From Ashinkailepas kermadecensis (lineage: Eukaryota > Arthropoda > Thecostraca > Neolepadidae): a stretch of DNA of 64,000 nt. The DNA is taken from positions 124,001 through 188,000 of the forward strand of contig JAOTOM010003919.1 in NCBI GenBank assembly GCA_034440615.1, in the 5' to 3' direction. A model generated the notes under the pieces. That model did not search any database. It was not told the DNA's origin and was given only the letters and a program-made list of their open reading frames with translations. How positions within the stretch are numbered: the first letter of the stretch is position 1; every line of letters starts with the position of its first letter. Of the stretch, positions 1 through 10,323 are shown one piece after another. A program made the position numbers and the translations under genes.

Positions 1-190
1 CTGCCACACTCGAGAGGGAGGTAACTGCCACCGACAGTCTCTGGCACACCCAAGAGGGAAGTAACTGTCAACAGTCTCTGACGCATCCGGGAGGGAGGTA
101 ACTGCCACCGACAGTCTCTGGCACACCCGGGAGGGAGGTAACTGCCACCGACAGTCTCTGGCACACCCGAGAGGGAGGTAACTGCCAGCC
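1..190. repeat. 40-bp minisatellite
   Basis: About 4.7 copies of a 40-bp unit containing GAGGGAGGTAACTGCC and ACAGTCTCTGGCACACCC. Unit starts fall near 14, 54, 91, 131 and 171. The unit beginning at 54 is 37 bp because of a small deletion. The array probably continues left of the window. Confidence 0.9.
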
Positions 191-360
191 GTAGGTACAC
201 GGCCATAGGCCAGCGACGCTCCAAGACATGGAGAGAGCAGTAAGTTACCGTTTATACTTCTCTGTCCGGAATTCAAGTTTTATGGCTAAGGTTAATGATT
301 CATGGTTAAGGCTCCCTAAGGCAGGGACATCGCCTCGTTGGCCACCCATTATATTTCACC

Positions 361-500
361 CATGACCCCTTGACCACACCGGACCCTGCACCCATGACCC
401 TTGGACACACCGGACCCTGCACCCATGACTACACCGGACCCTGCACCCATGACCCTTGGACACACCGGACCCTGCCCCTTGGACACCCTGGATCCTGCAG
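361..500. repeat. Short degenerate tandem repeat (~26-36 bp units)
   Basis: ACCGGACCCTGCACCCATGA recurs with variable spacers (ACC, CTTGGACAC, CTAC), giving about four imperfect copies. Open frames across it are by-products of the repeat. Confidence 0.8.
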
Positions 501-979
501 TCTGCACACATCCCATAGCCCCATGAAACTAACGAACCAAGTGAGGGGTTTGAGGGGATGCACTCGAACGTACCTGGAGGGGCGCCTTTTTCCAGTCAGA
601 CCGCCCCTGAGCCTAACGGACCATAGTGCACACTCGTGAATCCACAAGTACCTCTTGTTCCGGAAGACTAGTAACACCCGTGTTCTACCGCTTCCCGTTC
701 TGGTAGACCGGGCACGCTCGTATAGAGCCGCGCTGCCTTTGACACGGCCACTGGCTGCGTGTTGGTAATTACACACTCCGCACCAGCGGACACCGCTTCC
801 CACACGCCGGCCGGCGCGCCGCCTCGTGCAAGCCGCGGTGACGTCACTGCGGCCACGCGTCGCGGCCCGGCGAGGCGGTGATCGATGGTGTGCTGGCGCA
901 GGGCGGCTGTCACATGGTCAGACGCGGCCGTGTGCCGTGTATGGGCTCTCTGCTCAGGTGACGCAGTTGGGCCCGGATG

Positions 980-1262
980 TCGGAGGGGGATCAGGTGCCG
1001 GAGAGGTTCCCGAGGTGGGGATCAGGTGCCGGAGAGGTGCCCGAGGTGGGGATCAGGTGCCGGAGAGGTTCCCGAGGTGGGGATCAGGTGCCGGAGAGGT
1101 GCCCGAGGTGGGGATCAGGTGCCGGAGAGGTTCCCGAGGTGGGGATCAGGTGCCGGAGAGGTGCCGAGGGGGGGCAGGTGCCGGAGAGGTTCCCGAGGTG
1201 GGGATCAGGTGCCGGAGAGGTGCCCGAGGTGGGGATCAGGTGCCGGAGTGGTCCCACGGTGC
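980..1262. repeat. 31-bp minisatellite with alternating (dimeric) units
   Basis: About nine copies of a 31-bp unit containing ATCAGGTGCCGGAGAGGT. Units alternate strictly between a TTCCC and a TGCCC variant, making a 62-bp higher-order repeat. One unit near 1160-1175 has an internal deletion. All three forward frames stay open because 31 is not divisible by 3 and the unit lacks stops, so the long frames here are not evidence for genes. Confidence 0.9.
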
Positions 1263-1399
1263 CCGATGTGGGGACTCAAGTGCTGGAGATGGCGACTTCG
1301 GTTTCGGAAGGACACGGGTTGGTTTTCAGTTCACATTTTGGAGATGAATCTCAGGTGTCGACCGCGTAGCTTCGATGTTATATAGGGAGCTGGGATGAC

Positions 1400-1575
1400 C
1401 AGGGGCGGATGCAGATTTTTTTTCAAGGGATGTTACTGGCAGGGTGCCTTTGGCTGAAGAATCAGTGGTGGGAGAATGCAATGTGCCTTCTCGGAAGGGC
1501 GCCTTTCCCGGCCAAATGGGCGCCACCTTTCCATGGGAGCGAGGCCCCGTGCCCTCCCCTGTATCCGCCTCCGGG
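1400..1575. mobile_element. Short nonautonomous element with GGGGCGGAT-type ends
   Basis: It starts with CAGGGGCGGATGCAG and ends with CTGTATCCGCCTCC, which are imperfect inverted repeats. The interior carries GGGCGCCTTTCC-like blocks that recur near 560-600, 4430-4530 and 10660-10860. I saw no clear target duplication. The superfamily is unassigned; the end resembles the hAT-like element at 5710-6763. Confidence 0.5.
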
Positions 1576-1701
1576 GATGAATGGAGTTAGGTTAATGTCA
1601 GGCCAGGTTATGTCCTGTGTCGCCGATTAAGCTCCTATGTCAAAGATGATAATTTTATTTAAAAAAACAGGAGACGGCGTAGGGGTTTGATAAGGGACCC
1701 T

Positions 1702-1856
1702 GGTGACGGAGATGGACAACAAGTGACGGAGATGGACTTCAGGTGTCGGAGATGGATTTCAGGTGACAGAAATGGACTTAAGATGTCGGGGATGGACATC
1801 AGGCGGCCGAGATATGTTTCAGGTGTCGACGATGGGCTTCAGGTGCCTTGCAGTCA
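1702..1856. repeat. 20-bp tandem repeat
   Basis: Seven to eight diverged copies of a unit like GTGTCGGAGATGGACTTCAG. Related text (GGAGATGAATCTCAGGTGTCG) occurs at ~1340-1362, so the array may once have extended to the 31-bp repeat. Confidence 0.85.
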
Positions 1857-2625
1857 AATCAAGTGCCAGCCTCTTGCATGTCGCACACTGATGACATCGC
1901 GGAGCCGTGTCGGCTCCACCAACCGGTATCTGTCACCATGGGTGTAACCACTGGGGGGGGGGGGGACATGTCACCCCCAATTTTTGGAAAGTTGCGATTT
2001 GTCCCCTTCAATTTTTCCGTGTCCCCCCCCCAAGCCTCAGCTACCTGAGTATGATCGTCGCAAAATTATACTTAATGATTTATAAAGTGAAAAAATATAT
2101 GCAAGAGAATCACCAAAAATACTAGAAGCCGATCTAGCCAATCGGCTTCACAGGCTATCTGTCGTCACAAATTATCCGAATGGTAAATCAGCAAACGTTA
2201 TAACTTTCTGCTTCCACGCCATTCTTGAATTACATGAACCTTGAGCATGGTTGTGTTTTCGCTTGGGTGGAAAATTGTACCTTGCGAGGAAACAAATTTG
2301 CATTATCGCAAGGCTTTATAGTCTCAGGTTGCATTCCCTTGCGCATATATTGATATATCTTGAACAAACGTGACTCTGGGTGTCCTTGGGTATCTTCAAG
2401 ACCATGGAGTGGAGTCATGGGCAGCCTTAAGCAAGTACGTCAAGCTGACGTCGTATTCGTATTCAGCTACGTGTTTGCCAGAGGCGTATTTGTATTGGCA
2501 TCGGCATTCAGCGACGGTTTTATGATCGTTCGAATAAATTACCAAAAATGCTTCTGCTTGCACTGAACACGCTGGAAGCAACTACATAGGTCTCACATTA
2601 CCACTTTAACGGCCAAGGTCCAACG
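1857..2625. other. No gene seen; poly-G/poly-C transposon end remnant
   Basis: The stretch at 1939-2030 has ATGGGTGTAACCACT followed by a 14-G run, then ACATGTCACCCCCAATTTTT and a second C run. The same motif recurs inverted at 4770-4800 (GTGGTTACACCCATG), so it is probably the end of a dispersed element. The rest is AT-rich sequence without recognisable coding content. Confidence 0.4.
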
Positions 2626-2629
2626 CAAA

Positions 2630-4075
2630 CTTGTTTCTTCGGTTGCCTCCCATTTTTTCATTTTTACCCAAGCCTGCCCAAATCTGGTATCAAGCTTCTG
2701 CTTGCACTGCGTGCACCTGTGGTGAACCATTGTGTAACATTTCAAACCGGTACATGTCAAGGTCAACCTTCTAGGTTAAAGGTTAGCTTGATTTATTAGA
2801 TGGCGATATTGAAGCGATATCGACCGAACGCGAGGTTCGGTTGCTATCGCTTCAATTTACATCAAATAGGCGTCATTCGACGTGGCTAGTTATGCGGTAT
2901 CAGAAAGTTAAGCAATCCAATTATTTTTCAAGGGCAAAGGCCAAGCTGATCATCCGGTCCGCTCAATTTTTTTTTCTCGCTGAAACCCATCCAAATCTGG
3001 TATCAAGCAATAATCAGTGGTGAACACTCGAGTAACATTTCAAACCGAGACATGTCAGGGTCAAAGGTTTGATTGAACTCTTCGATGACCTCGCGTTTCG
3101 TCGCTATGGCTTCAATTTGCAAAAAATGGATGTCATTCGACGTCCCTTGTTATGCGGTATCAGAACTTTGATAATTCGAAATCATCTCGACGAGTCAAAA
3201 TTCAAGCTGATTTCTTCCGTCACCTCAACTTTGTTTTTTATTCGTTTTCCCCCAAGCCTACCCAGATCCACTATCAAGCGATAGCCCATGGTGAACCCTC
3301 GAGTAACATTTTGAAATCGGGATATATCAAGGTCAAACCTTAAGGTCAAAGGCTAGTTTGAATTCTTCGAAGTTCTCGCGATTCCTCGCTATGAGTTCAA
3401 TTTGCACGAAGTGGGTGTCATTCGACGTGGCTTGTGCCGTATTGTAATGTTATCAAATCGAACTAATTTCAAAGGTCAAAGGTCAAACCGATTTCTTTGG
3501 TCGCCTCGCATTTTTTATTCGCCCTAAGCTATCCACATCTGGTATCAAGCAATAGCTCGTGGTGCACCTCGAGTAACACTTCAAATCGGAACATGGCAAT
3601 GTCAAACCACAAGATGGAAGGCTAGCTTAAATTGCTCGAAGTCCTCGCGCCTCGTCGCTATTTCTTCAATTTTCATCAAGTGGGAGCCATTCGACGTGCC
3701 GTGAGGTACTCCAGCAAACTGTTCAGAAATCACATTAACTTCCAAAGTCAATGGCCGAGCTCATTTATTCGGTCGTCCCTCGTTTCTTCGTTTTCTCCGA
3801 AAGCTACCCATGATTGCAAACATGGGTAGCTTGATACCATCCCTTGATACCATGGTATCAAGAGATAGCCTGTGGGCAACCCTCGAGCAACATTTGAACC
3901 CGAGACAGGTCAGGTCAAGCCTCGGGTCCAGGTTAGTTTTAATTTTTCAAAGTCCTCGCGTTTCGTCGCAATGGCTTCAATTTGCATTATGTGGGTGTCA
4001 TTCGACGTGGCTTGCCATACGGTATCAGAATGTTGAGATACGAAATAATTTCAAGGGTGTCAAGGTCCGCTGTGT
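2630..4075. repeat. ~272-bp diverged tandem array (about five copies)
   Basis: Recurring landmarks are AATCTGGTATCAAGC, GTCATTCGACGTGGCTTG and TCGCTATGGCTTCAATTTGC. The first landmark falls at about 2681, 2994, 3264, 3536 and 3811, giving periods of ~313, 270, 272 and 275 bp. Copies are diverged and carry AGGTCAAAGGTCA-like text. The last copy contains two perfect inverted repeats at 3803-3862. Confidence 0.85.
3803..3862. repeat. Two adjacent perfect inverted repeats
   Basis: GCTACCCATG (3803-3812) pairs with CATGGGTAGC (3821-3830) across an 8-nt loop. Right after it, CTTGATACCATGGTATCAAG (3843-3862) is a perfect 20-bp palindrome. Both lie where the other array copies carry a single plain TGGTATCAAG. 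Confidence 0.85.
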
Positions 4076-4404
4076 GTACAATCATTGAGTGTGATAGGAA
4101 TAGGAGGATCAAATCTGTTTTTGTTTGCAGCCGATGTGATAGCAGGCACTCATATCCTGTATGACTAGGAGCTCCCCCAAGAAATCCCGTCATAACCTGC
4201 TCGGACGGCGCTCGCATCGCTGGTTTTTAATTTACACTGCCACATTGCTGTTCTGGATGTGTAAAATGTAAATATTTTCAAATTGTCCGCTTTCCTCTTA
4301 ATGGTTCAACGGAAGTTGTCAAATTTGGAAGAGAAGCCACACATCAATGCGCACAATTGCATAACCAGCCGGAGTTCATAACCACGAGAGAGCAGTGCTG
4401 TAAT

Positions 4405-4560
4405 CAGGGGTGGATCCAGGAATTGTCACGGGGGCGTTTGCCTGGAGGGGCAGCATTTCTTTTGAGCGGCGCCACTGCGAAAGCCCCTGGAGGGGCGCCT
4501 CTGGCTGCAAAATTCGAGGGGGGGGCGGGGCACATACGACATGAAGCTAGATGTTCATAA
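4405..4560 (+). mobile_element. Fragment of GGGGYGGATCCAG-type element
   Basis: It begins CAGGGGTGGATCCAGG and carries GGGGCGCCTCTGGCTG followed by AAATTCGAGGGGG. The same blocks are in the elements at 1400-1575 and 10617-10952. No clear right end was found. Confidence 0.4.
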
Positions 4561-5245
4561 GCAGTGATAAAGAGTGAAACTTGCTAATTTGGCGGAACTT
4601 TTTGTCTGCAAAATATCATTTTTTACAATGACAAATCTGAAAACCAAACATTGAAAAAGAAAGGGCTGAATTACTGGAATATTTTTTTTTGGGGGGGATT
4701 GGGGTTGGGACGGGCTACCCCACTATCCTGTCCATGCTTACCGAGTTCCTGGTTTGTCCCCCCTCAATTTCGAAACCGTGGTTACACCCATGTCTGTCAC
4801 GATAATGGGGGGGGCAGCACCAGTGCACACTGTGATAACTCTAGGGGAAAGCTGGCCAGAAATCATTGCTGACAAAGTATGCTAGTTACAGAGACGATTT
4901 TGGTCTTAATCGAAAGAGCTTCAAATTTGGAACATATGGAGAGGCTCTGATGCCTTACAGATTGCTTAACCCAGGAATGTCAGAGGTCATACCTGCGAGC
5001 GGGAAGGGAACTTTCCGCTCCCCACATTTTGCTTGCGCCAAATATCTCGGGAACCAATTGAGGTAGACAGCTTAAATTGTGCACACACCTACATGAGTAC
5101 CAAGGATACCTTGGTGTAAAATATCATCGTCCGGTCATGAATGGTGACATCATAATGACGTCATAAGCGACGTCCATGACGTTCATATGTTGGCTAATTA
5201 TTAGTTAGTGTTTGTTATGTGAGCATTCTGCAATTCAAATGTAAC

Positions 5246-7850
5246 CTAATGATTGCTACGCAGAATAAATCCAAGATCTCCTTGCCCTAAGTGGCTGAAT
5301 CTTATGTTATGTTTATTCCGGCTCTCCTGCACCTCCCCACTGTACATGCCGATCGAAAGAGACCGTATCGCAGTGGCACCGTGGATCAGGAGCTTGTGCA
5401 CGGAGGCGGGTATGTTGAACCATGGATACGGCTGGACCATCAGCTGAGTTGTATCCATGGCGTACCTGTCGTATCGGTCGGGATCCACGGGCTCGTATTA
5501 TTGCAGAATAGCGATAATCACTGAAAGTCGGACGACGAGACCTTCGTCAATCCCAGTGATTTCGCTGAATGCAGCTGGGTCTCTGAAGCACGTCGAGCCG
5601 TGTTCCCGTCGTTAGACGTACCCGAACCACCCGCACGTGGCTGATCCACCACAAGACCCAATCCCTCCCGGAACTGCTGCTGTAAATTCTTCTTCCTTTC
5701 TTTTACATTCACTGGCGGATCCAGGGGGGGGCATTCCAGCCATGGCCCCCAAAAAGCGCTTCAAGGGGGGGCATAGTGTCTTTGGCCCCCCAAACCAACA
5801 AAAGTAAACTGAATTAAAATGCAGTAACCTTTGCTGAGGTTAAAAAATAGCGTTCCGGGTGAAATAATCTCCAATTTTAAAGGTATTTTGTTATAATTGT
5901 TTGGAAGCACAATATGGTAGCATAGTAGATTCTGACACATCGAGGGTTATATGCTGTTGAAGTTCTGCTTACAGCAAGAGATGACGAAATCAGCAGTTTC
6001 ATTATTCCTTCGTCAGATAGGTTCATGAAGTTTGTTTAGCCAGTAACGGGCAAGCGGACCCAGTGAGCCAGATTTCGAAAGCGGAATTTGAACAGGATGT
6101 TTTGTGCGAGTGACCAGTTGAGCCCAGTTGAGCAGCATGTTTCGTATGTTGGTGTTGGGGTTGCTAAGATGAAGAGACAGGCTACATTGACTGATTTTTT
6201 TCAAGAAGAATAGCAAGAGGACACTAGCGGATCCAGGGAGGGGCCATTCCGGCCATGCCCCCCCCCGAAGCGCTTAAAAAGGGGGGGGGGGCATAGTGTC
6301 TTTTGGCCCCCCGAAACCAACAGAAGTAAACTAAATTAAAATGTAGTAGACTTGCCGAGGTAAAAAAATAGCGTCTGCATGAAATAATCTCCAACTTAAA
6401 AGGTTTTTAAACAAAAATTATTATTTGGAAGCCAACATCGTAGCATAGTAGATTCTGACACACATCGAGGGTTCCATGCTGCTCAAGTTCTGCTTACAGC
6501 AAAAGTTGCCAAAATCGAATCCACCAGTGTGTACACGTGCACGAACGTTAACGTGGTACAAGACGTTGAACGTGAACGTGAACGTTTTGGTAAACAAGAA
6601 CAAAAATCCGGTAACTTAGAAACGGTGGAGGTAAGGCGGTGGCCCCTACACAGGAAATTATGTTGTCATTATTTTTTTTTTAATGGGCCCTTTTGCCAAA
6701 TAGTGGTCGAAATCCGGTGCTTTTAACCAAAAATAGTGGGATAATGGGCTAGATCCGCCAGTGTTTACACTCATCTTGTTTTCTTCACCAGACACCGCCT
6801 AAACTTTGACCTCCAGGCGGTAATAAATGTGGAGAAGGAACTCAAAACATCGAATCCAGGCATGCATAGTTGACAGACCGAGCTAACATGTACCCTCATG
6901 GGCAGGTCGAGCCGCGGCGGCAGACAGTTCATTTATCTGACGAGGTGTGCACCCACAGATGGTGCATGTCATGTTGCTGCCGGTATTGGTCAGAGCGTTC
7001 GCCACCTTGCCGTCAATCATGGTGAGTTGAAGAGTTTATGCCACTCTGAGACTGGTGCAGTCTGTTGCGGCGACGTAGGTCGGCCTCAGTAGACATATCT
7101 CGGATTTACCACTGGCATGTTTTTTTCCGGGAGGCCTCTGCTGTATCTCGCTTGTACTGGATCCGCAACGGCCGGCAGAAGCGGGTTGAAGACGTCGTTG
7201 GGTTGGTCCAGACGAAAGTACCACCCACCGTCAGTTGCAAAGGCACCAGAGTGGCACAGAACAGATTTTGTTCTGCAGCTTCATCGCCGTCTCCCATCTG
7301 TTTGTATATAGATTGCCCTGAGGCCCCGTCAAATCCCAATTTGACGTGAAGCACGGCCGAAGTGTAGGTGCTGGATGACGTCGACGGCTGGTCGGCAGGT
7401 GAAGCTGAGTTGGTACGGGCGACAGACGGCAGACATGCCACCAGCCGCTGCGTCGTATGATACAGGAGAGCATACAGAGTCGCCTCAGTTAACGTCTCAG
7501 TGAATTGCATGCTGCTGGCTGTCGGTTAGCACTCTACCTTGGCCTCATGGACCATGCCATAGGTGGGCAGGATGTCTGTCTTCGTCGCATCATTCGTCAC
7601 TCGGCGGACCATACAGTAGCCGTGCACAGACAAGTCAGCTGACACACTTTGCCAGCGCCCGCTCTCCTGACACGCACTCAGGCTGGCTCACTTTAAGGCT
7701 TCTGAGAGCCCGGCGAATCTTGCTCGGCCGATTCAGTGATGCTCCCATTTGTCGCAGCACGAAAGCCGCGTCCTTCATGCCCTCAGCACGAGCACTTTGC
7801 CTGACAGCTTCCACGAGCTGCAGAGAACTGTGCTGCTGAGCTATTCTTGA
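5246..7850 (-). pseudogene. RAG1-core-like Transib transposase, broken
   Basis: DDE transposase that would excise and integrate the surrounding element. N to C on the minus strand: a degenerate helical segment (~7850-7560); a PTYGMVHEAK block; the first catalytic Asp in KLGFDGASGQS (Asp codon 7328-7330), matching the RAG1 CDGMGD region; an NPTTSSTRFCRPL block; the second Asp in MIDGKVANAL (7012-7014); the zinc-binding pair CTIC (~6955-6966), matching RAG1 YICTLC; a MHAWIRCFEFLLH block; then, beyond the inserted element, GLGLVVDQP and SNDGNTARR (5712-5518), PASVHKLLIHG, and the Glu motif VQESRNK (Glu 5324-5326), aligning with RAG1 NESGNK. Damage: stops at 6883-6885, just before AVSGEENK, and near 5503; frameshifts near 7100 and 5530; further breaks before 7510; a 1054-bp insertion. 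The extreme N-terminus is not recognised. The family alignment is from memory of conserved blocks, not from a search. Confidence 0.85.
5710..6763. mobile_element. hAT-like nonautonomous element inserted in the Transib transposase
   Basis: The ends are CACTGGCGGATCCAG (5710) and the inverted CTAGATCCGCCAGTG (6763). The flanks TTTACATT (5702-5709) and TTTACACT (6764-6771) are an 8-bp target duplication with one mismatch, as expected for hAT. Removing the element and one flank rejoins the transposase frame from EENKM to VKERKKN. The left ~280 bp (5710-5990) is repeated at 6222-6505 at high identity, starting CACTAGCGGATCCAG. Between the copies (5990-6221) is a different segment whose plus strand encodes KRQATLTDFF before a stop, a PIP-box-like pattern seen near termini of some transposases. 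The body is therefore composite: nested insertion or recombination of two copies. Poly-G runs follow both left ends. Confidence 0.8.
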
Positions 7851-8999
7851 GGTTGCCCAACACTGATAACAGGCGGTGAGCTGATCGTAAATTCGAAATG
7901 TAAATTGTAAATATAAAAATATAAATCGTAAATGTAAGTTCGTTCTCGCGCTCTCTCCACGGCTTCGTCATCACAGCCGGTCCCGGCTTCATCATCACTC
8001 ACGACGTGGTCACCATGCTTCACGGACACGGATAACAACTCCGTCTCCTGAAAGATAAGTCACACACTGACTTCTGAATTTGTCATGGATTCGCTTACAC
8101 TCAACCCACTTTCCTTGCAAGTTATTGGCGATCAAGCCTTTTTCATGTTCACAATCGACGACTCACGCTGGAGATAGCATTGATAGATTTTCTTCTGAAC
8201 CAACTGCAAACCATAACGAAACACATCATAATAACTGCCACGCCCAAACGCTCTTGCAGTTAACAAGCCCACCAATTCCTCTCTGCTGACGCGCACCTCC
8301 ATGTTCATTGTATGCAAAACCCAATCACACTGACCCGACCCTTACAGGCAAAGACAGCTCCCCAGCCATGGGAAACGCTCAGTACGTGACCTATCTCGGC
8401 TCAGTCGCCTCATCAGTTAGGGATTTTTTTTTGCATAGCGACCGCTGGATCAGGTCGCCCGGGCAAGGCATAGAACCGGCGCGTCGCGGCGTCCGGCTCG
8501 GGCTTCCCCGTGCCGCCCGTGCCGGCCACTGCACCGCACCGCGACCTGCCGTGATACAATTTACAACTACCGGTGTTGGAGCAGCTAGGTGCAGCTGAAA
8601 CTTACGGTACATATAGTCAAGGGATCGCTGATTTCATTGGTATTGGTTCCTGGTTGTGCGCTGCTGTGCATTTTTACAACCTTATTGGAACTTTGAGGTA
8701 CTAAAAAGTTTAATGATTATTGTACTTACTTATTGTTTGATCAAAAATTGCGTATTGTGAACCAGTCTGCACCTTTTTGAATTCCTTAATATAATGAGAA
8801 TGTTCTCAGCTATCGCTTCATATCTCAACTGCCCAGGTTTTTAGAATGCATCTTACCTTTATCAGTCGTCAAACTCGGACAACATTTGTACACGTTTGCA
8901 TCGTTTTTTTCCACACTTAATGTTGTACATGCTCGTGGACTTGTTACTATGCCAAATCGTGTGCAAATTTTCATAAAAACTGTGACCTGGTGTACTTCA

Positions 9000-9037
9000 G
9001 CATCAGCAGATGCTATTGCATCTGCTGATGCAATAGC
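9000..9037. repeat. Overlapping hairpins (two alternative stems)
   Basis: GCATCAGCAGATGC (9000-9013) pairs with GCATCTGCTGATGC (9018-9031), a 14-bp stem with a 4-nt loop. The downstream arm can also form a second stem: GCTATTGCAT (9012-9021) with ATGCAATAGC (9028-9037). The two stems exclude each other. They lie ~80 bp inside the right Transib end. Confidence 0.85.
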
Positions 9038-9115
9038 GTCACAAATATTGCGTCCAAAAATAGTCGATGAATACATTTCTGGCCAGTTTTTTCTTTCTTC
9101 AGTTATCACACTGTG

Positions 9116-9308
9116 CAGTGGCTCAGCTAGGATTTACCCAAGGTGGCGACGAAAAAGAAATGTAACGAAACAGGTACATGTTTGGGAGCGCGAAGCGCGC
9201 CAGAAATTTAAGGTTTGGGAGGTGAAAATCTGGAAATTTCTTGTTTGACCTAGTGTATTCTTGGTTGCTGAGGGAGAGGGACTCCCCCCCTCCTTGGCTG
9301 CGCCTCTG
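9116..9308. mobile_element. Short TIR element with CAGTGGC..CAGCTAGG end
   Basis: The left end CAGTGGCTCAGCTAGGA and the right end TCCTTGGCTGCGCCTCTG are imperfect inverted repeats, giving a ~193-bp MITE. A similar end, CAGTGGGGTACCTAGGATTT, occurs at ~21234. Its first five bases are the duplicated Transib target. Confidence 0.5.
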
Positions 9309-9729
9309 GGCACCATCATACGGTGTGTTCCCAAAAGAGAACACACAATAGGGAGCACATAGGTATGTAGCAGTCGCCGGGACAGTGACCAGTGGTTTGT
9401 TGGTGGCGTTTCGCTCCTATAGACTACCTCCCTCAGCAACCAAAAAATACACCGCATGAAACAAGAAATCGCTAGATTTTCAGAACGAAAAAACCCCACA
9501 AATTTTCGATGCGCTTCGCACGACGAAAGCTGTCTCTATTTCTTCACATCTTTTTGGTCGTCCGCCCCCCCCCCCTGTTAAGAAAATCCTGGCTGCTTCC
9601 CTATATGTTCCTGATAATGAAAATCGCCTTTGCAATTATTTGCACTTCACCAAGGCGTGGTGTGGTTAGAGGTTTATGGTTTACTATGTGGGAAAGCATC
9701 TTTCCCTGTGGAACCTTAGCACCGCCACG

Positions 9730-9840
9730 GTGGAGACAGAGGACACCCTCCCCCTCCAAGGACAGAGGACACCCTTCCCCTCCAAGGACAGAGAACACCT
9801 TCCCACTCCAAGGACAGAGGACACCCTCCCCCTCCAAGCT
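9730..9840. repeat. ~27-bp minisatellite
   Basis: About four copies of ACAGAGGACACCCTCCCCCT plus CCAAGG. The third copy differs (AGAACACCTTCCCACT). Frames through it are repeat artefacts. Confidence 0.85.
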
Positions 9841-9984
9841 TCTTGAAATGTAGCATCGCACTTATGACGTTGCATGGCTTAAGTCGACCTAAAGTCCTTC
9901 TCCTCCCTTCGCCTGTATCCAAATTCTGCGGCGACGCCCCTGCCGGAGAGACTTCCGACAGCCGCTCTCTTGGTTGATGGTCAC

Positions 9985-10150
9985 GTCGTGACTCGTGGCT
10001 TCCCACTCACAGATGTATAGATCGTCCTGACTCGTGACACTTCCCACTCACAGATGTATCGATCGTCGTGACTCGTGACACTTCCCAATCACAGATGCAT
10101 CGATCGTCGTGACTCGTGACACTTCCCACTCACAGATGTATCGATTGCTG
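9985..10150. repeat. ~41-bp minisatellite
   Basis: Three and a half copies of a unit containing GACTCGTGACACTTCCCACT and CACAGATGTATCGATCGTCG. The first copy has GTGGCTTCCC instead of GTGACACTTCCC. Confidence 0.85.
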
Positions 10151-10154
10151 CGCA

Positions 10155-10323
10155 CCTTGTCATGACATCGGACATTGGCACGTCGGACGTCGGACATTGG
10201 CCGGTAGCACCTGTTACCTGTTAGTTTGTTGGGCGTGCGTTAGGGTCGTGTTGCGGCACATGTGTGTTTCTAGTCTGCGTTAGGGTCGTGTTAGGGTCGG
10301 CACATGTGTGTATCTAGTCTGCG
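10155..10323. repeat. Short direct duplications
   Basis: GTCGGACATTGGC occurs twice near 10168-10201. GCGTTAGGGTCGTGTT followed by GGCACATGTGTGT and CTAGTCTGCG occurs twice between 10228 and 10323. Confidence 0.75.

Larger units (their letters stand above)
4826..9115 (-). mobile_element. Transib-type DNA transposon, full-length but decayed
   Basis: The left end (plus, from 4826) reads CACACTGTGATAACT and, after a diverged gap, CTGGCCAGAAAT. The right end (minus, from 9115) reads CACAGTGTGATAACT and again CTGGCCAGAAAT, so the terminal inverted repeats run about 43 bp. The flanks are identical 5-bp direct repeats, CAGTG at 4821-4825 and 9116-9120. Transib elements are known for 5-bp target duplications and ends starting with a CACWRTG heptamer, the same heptamer as in V(D)J recombination signals. 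The minus strand encodes a RAG1-core-like transposase. Length is ~4.3 kb, of which 1054 bp is a later hAT-like insertion. The insertion point lies at the CAGTG that starts another element's terminus (CAGTGGCTCAGCTAGG). Confidence 0.88.

Noticed and set aside
826..1385. Overlapping long plus-strand frames up to 173 codons
   Set aside because: All arise from the stop-free 31-bp tandem repeat and read it in different frames.
8391..8612. GC-rich exon at 8.44-8.56 kb
   Set aside because: Frames on both strands are open, but neither shows GC3 bias or a domain; it lies in the Transib 5' part and may be a decayed N-terminus.
4826..9115. A RAG2-like partner gene in the Transib element (ProtoRAG-type structure)
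   Set aside because: No kelch-like coding region seen on either strand between the ends; it fits plain Transib.
9090..9115. Complete RSS with 12-bp spacer and nonamer at the right Transib end
   Set aside because: An A-rich stretch lies about 12 nt after the heptamer, but it matches the nonamer poorly and is absent from the left end.
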